Positions 6,836 through 11,569 of a stretch of 11,569 nt of DNA are shown piece by piece. The stretch spans positions 1 through 11,569 of the forward strand of contig CAZKHA010000112.1 in the NCBI GenBank assembly GCA_964552325.1, given 5' to 3'. A model generated the notes under the pieces. It had not been told where the DNA came from. It saw nothing but the letters and a program-made list of their open reading frames with translations, and searched no databases. This DNA is from CAZKCK01 sp964552325 (GTDB lineage Bacteria > Bacteroidota > Bacteroidia > Bacteroidales > TTA-H9). Positions within the stretch are counted from its first letter, which is position 1; every line of letters begins with the position of its first letter. Both the position numbers and the translations under genes were made by a program.

Positions 6836-8281
6836 ATGTCGAAATCACCATTAATTAGCAAAATAGCTTTACTGTTTGTATTGCTTTTATATACCCTTGA
6901 CACAAACGCTCAGTTAGATGGCTTTAACCCAAGTGCCTATAAAGTACCCGATTTCAGGTATAGGCTCCTCGATTTATCGTTCGACATTTCGGGAAACATG
7001 CAAAAGAGCAACAACCCATCAGCCGACCAAACAGCCAACAGCTTTAGGCCTCAATTTAGTCTCAGTCATGCAAGATACCAGAATTCGAGGAAAAAACAGC
7101 GTTTTAGCCAATCTACTTTTAATTCGAGTTCTTACCTGAGCAACTCAACTATCACCCAAAACACAGCAACGGAAAGCAAGCAAAACACATTTAACCTCGA
7201 CTTTTATGCTTCTGGCACTGAGGAAGCGAAATATTTTAATGACAATGCCTTTTTTATAGGGTACAAGCTAAACGCTCAAGTTCAGTTGCAAATCAATAAT
7301 AACACATCCCAAATTATTGATAATTCGTTAGTTAACCAAAAAACAAAAAATTATCAAGACAATTCGCAAAGTGATTTGGGCGCAGCTTTCACCATTGGCA
7401 AAGGCCGTATTGAAGAAACGCGCTATGCCATGACTGCCTATTACCTTCTAAAAGATCTATATACCAAGAAACTTATCACCCAACAACCTTCGCATGAGCA
7501 AATTATGGCATTAGCAGAAAAGATAGGCCAAATTTTGAATCGCCGAACATTCGACCTTCGTGATAAAACCATTGAAGAACTAACGCTATTGGACTCAACA
7601 CTCAGCACAATGCTAAGCCTGCCCGACAAAAAAATTAAATACTTTACCGTACTCAACGATAACTGGTTGTTTGCCAACGCACCAAGCCGAAAATCAGGAC
7701 TAAGCTTTCAAACAGATTTTGAAGCTAACCTATTCTCAAAGTCCATGTTTACACAACAAACTGACTTGCTTTTCGACTCTATTGCGTCAAAATTCAAGGA
7801 TTACACATATGGCATTGGCACAGGCATCACCTTTTCGTTAACCTACGAAAAGCCCATTTCTGTAAAGTGGCAACAATCGGCAAAAGCCTATCTTACGCCA
7901 GCATTTGTTTATCAGGGCAATAGGTTTGAAAACAAGTATAATGAAACCTCAACCGAAATGCAAATCCCCTCAATTGAACTGGGTGGAGGCTATACCTTGG
8001 GCTATTATCCCAATACACGTACCTATTTAACGATGGGATTGGATGAATTAATAGCGTATTATCAAACCATACCGGATGATTCAACTACTTCTCATTTCAG
8101 TGTTAATAGTAGGGTAAGAATCGGTCTATATTATTATTTTTCACCTACTTTGCGTTTGCAAGCCCAGGCTGGGTTTCTGTTATCGCATTACTCACAAAGC
8201 CAAGAAACGAACAACAATACCACAAAAATCAGCAATTCGGGCTTGAATATGGGTGCTACACTTGTGTATTCTATTTATTAG
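6836..8281 (+). CDS. Outer-membrane beta-barrel-like protein with GKGRIE motif
   Basis: This 481-residue protein has a Sec signal peptide ending at NAQ (24-26). The mature chain is rich in Asn, Ser, Gln and Tyr with many alternating-polarity strands. It ends in the short aromatic strand GATLVYSIY, as expected of an outer-membrane barrel. A strand ending in GKGRIE (188-193) leads into a predicted helical stretch (about 195-262, AMTAYYLLKDL ... EQIMALAEKIGQIL). After it, the beta pattern resumes from about 285. I know this arrangement from uncharacterised Bacteroidota surface or outer-membrane proteins; I know no demonstrated function. The start at 6836 gives a clean signal peptide; an in-frame ATG at 6797 would add 13 residues before it. 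It is transcribed alone, divergent from moaC and convergent with gdhA. Confidence 0.75.
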   Translation: MSKSPLISKIALLFVLLLYTLDTNAQLDGFNPSAYKVPDFRYRLLDLSFDISGNMQKSNNPSADQTANSFRPQFSLSHARYQNSRKKQRFSQSTFNSSSYLSNSTITQNTATESKQNTFNLDFYASGTEEAKYFNDNAFFIGYKLNAQVQLQINNNTSQIIDNSLVNQKTKNYQDNSQSDLGAAFTIGKGRIEETRYAMTAYYLLKDLYTKKLITQQPSHEQIMALAEKIGQILNRRTFDLRDKTIEELTLLDSTLSTMLSLPDKKIKYFTVLNDNWLFANAPSRKSGLSFQTDFEANLFSKSMFTQQTDLLFDSIASKFKDYTYGIGTGITFSLTYEKPISVKWQQSAKAYLTPAFVYQGNRFENKYNETSTEMQIPSIELGGGYTLGYYPNTRTYLTMGLDELIAYYQTIPDDSTTSHFSVNSRVRIGLYYYFSPTLRLQAQAGFLLSHYSQSQETNNNTTKISNSGLNMGATLVYSIY

Positions 8282-8308
8282 GCTTTAGCTCCATATTCAA
8301 ACGATTAT

Positions 8309-8341
8309 AAAAAAATAGGGACTGTATATAAATACAGCCCC
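8309..8341 (-). terminator. Intrinsic terminator of gdhA, possibly bidirectional
   Basis: On the minus strand GGGGCTGTAT (8341-8332) pairs with ATACAGTCCC (8327-8318) around a TTAT loop. This forms a 10-bp stem with one G-U pair, followed at once by TA and seven T (8315-8309). It begins 25 bases after the gdhA stop. On the plus strand the stem has an A-C mismatch, and TTTTT comes only after several bases. It may therefore also slow transcription from the upstream outer-membrane gene, but less well. Confidence 0.8.
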
Positions 8342-8366
8342 TGATTCTTTTTAGGATAAAATGCGC

Positions 8367-9701
8367 TTATACAACGCCTTGGTCAATCATGGCATCGGCT
8401 ACTTTGATAAAGCCGGCTACATTTGCACCTTTCACATGGTTGATATAGCCATCGTGCTCAGCACCATACTTAACACAGTTGTCGTGGATGCTAATCATAA
8501 TCTGACGGAGTCTTTCTTCAACTTCTTGAGCACTCCAATTCAGCTTCATTCCATTTTGGCTCATTTCGAGGCCCGAAGTAGCAACACCACCAGCATTGGC
8601 AGCTTTGCCAGGTCCAAACAATACACGTTTTGCATGGAACAACGAAACAGCCTCGGGGGTACATGGCATATTAGCGCCTTCGCAAACGGCAATAACACCG
8701 TTATTTACAAGATTATGAGCATCTTTTTCGTTTAACTCGTTCTGAGTAGCACATGGCAATGCAATATCGCATTTGATTTCCCATGGTGTGCGACCAGCAA
8801 AGAATTCAACTCCGTATTTCTCGGCATAAGGTTTCACGATATCGTTGTTAGAAGCCCTTAACTCGAGCATATACTCAATTTTATCGCCGGTGATACCATC
8901 TGGGTCATAGATAAATCCATCAGGACCTGACATGGTAACGCATTTTCCGCCAAGTTGTGCAACCTTGGTAATAGCACCCCATGCAACATTTCCAAAACCA
9001 GATACGGCAACAATCTTATCGGTGAAATCCATGCCTTTTAGTTTCAACATTTCGTTGGCAAAATACACACAACCATAGCCTGTAGCTTCAGGGCGGATAA
9101 GAGAACCACCCCAGTTACGGCCTTTACCGGTAAGTACTCCGTTATGCTGACGGCTAAGCTTTTTCCACCATCCGAACATGAAACCGATTTCGCGTCCGCC
9201 AACACCAATATCGCCAGCAGGAACGTCGGTTTCAGGGCCAATTACGTTCCAAAGCTCGGTCATAAATGCTTGGCAGAAACGCATGATTTCGTTGTCAGAC
9301 TTGCCTTTTGGGTTGAAATCTGAACCGCCTTTAGCACCACCCATAGGTAGTGTAGTCAGGCTGTTTTTGAATATTTGCTCAAAACCCAAAAACTTCAGGA
9401 TACTTAAGTTAACACTAGGATGGAAGCGGATTCCACCTTTGTAAGGGCCAATGGCATTGTTGAACTGAACCCTGTAACCCGTGTTGGTTTGGATTTCGCC
9501 ATTATCGTCAACCCAAGTAACCCTAAATTGAAGGATGCGGTCGGGCTCGGTAATGCGCTCGATGATTTTGTGCGCATCGTATTGTGGGTTTTCGTTTACA
9601 AACTCCACAATGGTTTCCAGTACTTCTTTTACAGCCTGGAGAAATTCTTTTTGACCTGGGTTTTTCTTCTCAAGGTCATTCATTATCCTTTCGAGGTTCA
9701 T
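8367..9701 (-). CDS. gdhA: Glutamate dehydrogenase (hexameric, small-subunit type)
   Basis: This enzyme interconverts glutamate with 2-oxoglutarate plus ammonia, linking nitrogen assimilation to the TCA cycle in the cytoplasm. The 444-residue length is typical of the bacterial hexameric GDH subunit (about 445-450). Visible motifs are PYKGGIRFHP (87-96), LPMGGAKGGSDF with catalytic Lys124 (118-129), PAGDIGVGGRE with catalytic Asp163 (161-171), the Rossmann loop GFGNVA (235-240), and PCATQNELN (316-324). It also has NAGGVATSGLEMSQN near the C-terminus (369-383). Cofactor choice (NADP or NAD) cannot be settled by eye: the segment after the second Rossmann strand reads TMSGPDGFIYDPDGI. It is a single-gene unit with its own strong promoter and terminator. 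Confidence 0.97.
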   Translation of the reverse strand: MNLERIMNDLEKKNPGQKEFLQAVKEVLETIVEFVNENPQYDAHKIIERITEPDRILQFRVTWVDDNGEIQTNTGYRVQFNNAIGPYKGGIRFHPSVNLSILKFLGFEQIFKNSLTTLPMGGAKGGSDFNPKGKSDNEIMRFCQAFMTELWNVIGPETDVPAGDIGVGGREIGFMFGWWKKLSRQHNGVLTGKGRNWGGSLIRPEATGYGCVYFANEMLKLKGMDFTDKIVAVSGFGNVAWGAITKVAQLGGKCVTMSGPDGFIYDPDGITGDKIEYMLELRASNNDIVKPYAEKYGVEFFAGRTPWEIKCDIALPCATQNELNEKDAHNLVNNGVIAVCEGANMPCTPEAVSLFHAKRVLFGPGKAANAGGVATSGLEMSQNGMKLNWSAQEVEERLRQIMISIHDNCVKYGAEHDGYINHVKGANVAGFIKVADAMIDQGVV

Positions 9702-9774
9702 TTTTGAAAAATTTTAGTTAATTTTTTTGATTCTTAATAACTTAATAAAAACAAGTCGAAATTCATTCACCCTG

Positions 9775-9805
9775 CAAAATTACAGGTTTAAGTAATCCAA
9801 ACAAA
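9775..9805 (-). promoter_or_regulatory. gdhA promoter, TTTG-N19-TAATTTTG
   Basis: On the minus strand the -33 box TTTG (9805-9802) is separated by exactly 19 bases from the -7 box TAATTTTG (9782-9775). Both match the Bacteroidota primary promoter consensus. The start site should fall near 9769, giving a leader of about 68 bases that is AT-rich and lacks a Shine-Dalgarno sequence. The -7 box is bracketed by CCTG and CAGG. Confidence 0.75.
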
Positions 9806-9819
9806 CGATTGCACCTTAT

Positions 9820-9836
9820 TATAAAAGATTTTTATA
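9820..9836. repeat. AT-only dyad upstream of gdhA promoter
   Basis: TATAAAA (9820-9826) and TTTTATA (9830-9836) form a perfect 7-bp inverted repeat with a GAT loop. It lies 15 bases upstream of the gdhA -33 box and 20 bases after the stop of the MORN gene. It could be an upstream activator site for gdhA or a weak transcript end for the MORN operon. Confidence 0.35.
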
Positions 9837-9856
9837 GATGGCCAAAATCACATATG

Positions 9857-10525
9857 TCAACGAATAGGCTTCTGATAATCACGCACTATTAGCAAGCTAT
9901 CAAAAACATACTCCTTTTCTTTTTGCAGCTTTCCATCCGGAAACCACCAACGCTCTTTGCCATGTTTCTTATTCTGTTTATAGGGTATTTCGCGCCATTT
10001 GGTCCCATCGGGATAATAAGCACGCTGAAATCCCGAGCCATCCGAAAATCTTCCTTCGCCAACTTGTTGATTGTTAAAATCAAAATAGCGCCAAACCTTG
10101 TCGTATAGCCCCATCTTATAGTAACCCTGAACCTTCGGGGTACCATTCTCATGAAACTCTTCCCAAGGGCCATTTAGCGTATCCCTAACATAGTAAGCCT
10201 GCCAAATAAGCTTTCCTTTTTTAGAATAACCCGAAGCTTTTCCATTCTTAAGACCCTGTTTGTAATTCTCTTCCAATTCAAGGCTACCATTAAAATGCCA
10301 CCTCCTCGACAGGCCTTCGAGCTCATCCTCCTTATAAAAGGTCTCCTGCTGAATCTTCCCATTGGCATGATAATACCGGGCAGGGCCTTCTTTTTTGCCG
10401 TGTTTCTTAACAACCTCCGACTTAATGGTTCCATCTTCATAATACTGCTTCTCGGTCTTTGTACAGGCCGAAATCAAAACAGCCAACATAACAAAGCCAA
10501 CAACACAAAACTGTTTTTTACTCAT
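9857..10525 (-). CDS. MORN-variant repeat lipoprotein (YwqK-like)
   Basis: This 222-residue lipoprotein has a hydrophobic signal (5-20) and lipobox LISAC (Cys21). The mature chain is about eight repeats of 23-25 residues of the pattern YYxDGxxxxExxYxxGxxxGxxxx (about 28-215). Examples are YYHANGKIQQETFYKEDELEG and WFPDGKLQKEKEY. These match the MORN-variant repeat family, often labelled YwqK-family antitoxin by automatic annotation. There is no toxin gene here, and a lipoprotein is an unlikely classical antitoxin, so that label should not be taken as function. The start at 10525 overlaps the permease stop by 8 bases (ATGAGTAA), indicating an operon; an in-frame ATG at 10537 is less likely. 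The genuine role is unknown. A surface or periplasmic beta-sheet scaffold is the best inference. Confidence 0.85.
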   Translation of the reverse strand: MSKKQFCVVGFVMLAVLISACTKTEKQYYEDGTIKSEVVKKHGKKEGPARYYHANGKIQQETFYKEDELEGLSRRWHFNGSLELEENYKQGLKNGKASGYSKKGKLIWQAYYVRDTLNGPWEEFHENGTPKVQGYYKMGLYDKVWRYFDFNNQQVGEGRFSDGSGFQRAYYPDGTKWREIPYKQNKKHGKERWWFPDGKLQKEKEYVFDSLLIVRDYQKPIR

Positions 10526-11569
10526 ATTTAATAGCATTTACGGGAGTTATACTTGAAATAACCATAGTGGGGATAATCAGCACCAATGTACAAATTACGA
10601 AAGACCCAAGGTTTAAAGTTACAACCTGGCCAAGGTGCACACTTACAGGAACATACTCCATATAATAAGATTCCTGGGGAAGTGATAGTATTTTATAGGT
10701 TGACTGAAGGTAACAAATTCCAAGCCCTATCAAGTTACCCCAAAACATTCCCTTAAGAATAACATATCCAGACACATGTAAAAAAATCTTGCGCAGCGCC
10801 CAGTTTTGGGTGCCCATGGCTTTCAACACACCAATAAACGATGTTCGTTCCAGTATTAAGATTAAAAGCGAGGAGGTTACAGCCATAACCGACACCAATA
10901 TCATAAGACTGATAATGATGATTACGTTAACATCTTGCAGTTCAAGCCAATCAAAGATTTGCGGGAAAACTTCTTTTACCGTCCGGGCGTTCAAATCATA
11001 GGGTGTGGATTGATAGATACTTGCCCCTGCTTGGTCGAGTTTGGCAAAATCTTTTATAAACAACTCATAACCACCAACCTCGTAAGGTGCCCATCCGTTT
11101 AGCTTACGGATATGGCTCAAATCTCCAAAAACAATCATTTTATCAAATTCCTCAAGGCCAGTATTATACAAGCCAGAGATACTAAATTTCCTACCTCTTG
11201 GCTGGGCTTCTCCTTCTACCACAAAGTACATCCTGATATCATCGCCCGACTTCATATTAAGCATATTGGCAAGTTTACGCGAAACCAGCACCTCTTTAGA
11301 TGAGGTTGAATCGTGAAACAATGGCAAGCGACCTTCATCAAGCCGGTTTTCAAAGAAAGTCCAATCAAATGTTTTATCAACTCCCTTAAAAACTACACCT
11401 TGAATATCGGTTTTGGTACGAATAATTCCGGCTTTGGTTGCAAAAGGCTGCAGATGCTTTACGTATTGATTTTGGGATAGGGCTTCAAGAAATTCTTTTT
11501 CTGGAGCAATGGGACGTGTTTCGTACGAAACATTCTGATCAAAAGCAGTAATTTGCACATGGGCATTAA
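10518..11569 (-). CDS. ABC transporter permease, FtsX/LolC/E-like, N-terminus outside window
   Basis: The reading frame runs off the right edge (…NAHVQITAF at the border), so the first membrane helix and the gene start are missing; about 350 codons are seen. Counting from Met/Val at 11558, a periplasmic MacB-type domain spans about 1-205. Three membrane segments follow at about 210-236, 262-284 and 310-336. The cytosolic loop after the first, ERTSFIGVLKAMGTQNWALRKIFL, is the conserved FtsX-family coupling region. The end TPVNAIKYE resembles the typical ITPVxAIRYE finish. LolC/E relatives release lipoproteins from the inner membrane, while FtsX and MacB relatives transmit ATP hydrolysis mechanically across it. 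Membership in the lipoprotein-releasing group is plausible from the domain layout but unproven. The partner ATPase would be outside the window. It is co-transcribed with the MORN lipoprotein. Confidence 0.9.
   Translation of the reverse strand, partial: NAHVQITAFDQNVSYETRPIAPEKEFLEALSQNQYVKHLQPFATKAGIIRTKTDIQGVVFKGVDKTFDWTFFENRLDEGRLPLFHDSTSSKEVLVSRKLANMLNMKSGDDIRMYFVVEGEAQPRGRKFSISGLYNTGLEEFDKMIVFGDLSHIRKLNGWAPYEVGGYELFIKDFAKLDQAGASIYQSTPYDLNARTVKEVFPQIFDWLELQDVNVIIIISLMILVSVMAVTSSLLILILERTSFIGVLKAMGTQNWALRKIFLHVSGYVILKGMFWGNLIGLGICYLQSTYKILSLPQESYYMEYVPVSVHLGQVVTLNLGSFVICTLVLIIPTMVISSITPVNAIKYE

Noticed and set aside
8361..8735. 124-codon plus-strand open frame opposite gdhA
   Set aside because: It is a shadow of the highly conserved glutamate dehydrogenase coding strand, with no independent support.
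9857..10525. Antitoxin of a toxin-antitoxin module
   Set aside because: MORN-variant proteins often receive this label, but here the protein is a predicted lipoprotein coupled to an ABC permease, and no toxin gene is present.

Overview
This window most likely comes from a member of the Bacteroidota. Three start regions carry the phylum's TAnnTTTG -7 promoter element (1500-1507, 6681-6688 and 9775-9782, all on the minus strand). The last has a TTTG -33 box at a 19-bp spacing. Recognisable Shine-Dalgarno sequences are absent. The gene families also fit: a DUF2027-Smr protein, secreted TPR proteins, a MORN-variant lipoprotein, and an outer-membrane protein carrying a GKGRIE motif. I cannot place it below phylum level.

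Layout from left to right. A bacterial RNase P RNA gene (rnpB, minus, cut by the left edge) lies just downstream of a minus-strand DUF2027-Smr gene. Divergent from that is a plus-strand pair of predicted lipoproteins: an MbnP-like copper-protein homologue and an MbnH/MauG-like di-heme enzyme, overlapping by 8 bases. About 600 bases between convergent genes (3608-4210) hold several inverted repeats but no gene I can support. Next comes a minus-strand operon of moaC and a secreted protein with about 14 TPR units, again overlapping by 8 bases. A region with a 14-bp perfect palindrome separates moaC from a plus-strand outer-membrane beta-barrel-like protein. A terminator divides that gene from the convergent gdhA (glutamate dehydrogenase, minus), which has the best promoter in the window. 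At the right edge is another minus-strand operon: an FtsX/LolC-type ABC permease, cut by the window edge, and a MORN-repeat lipoprotein, with a third 8-base overlap.

Most of the window looks chromosomal and housekeeping or cell-envelope in nature; I saw no phage, transposase, CRISPR array or tRNA. The most interesting content is the MbnP/MbnH-type pair. In characterised relatives the di-heme partner oxidises tryptophan on the copper protein to kynurenine. Also notable are the repeated ATGAnTAR gene junctions, a MoaC lacking the usual C-terminal GGKSG motif, the palindrome in the moaC divergent region, and the structured gene-free stretch at 3608-4210.
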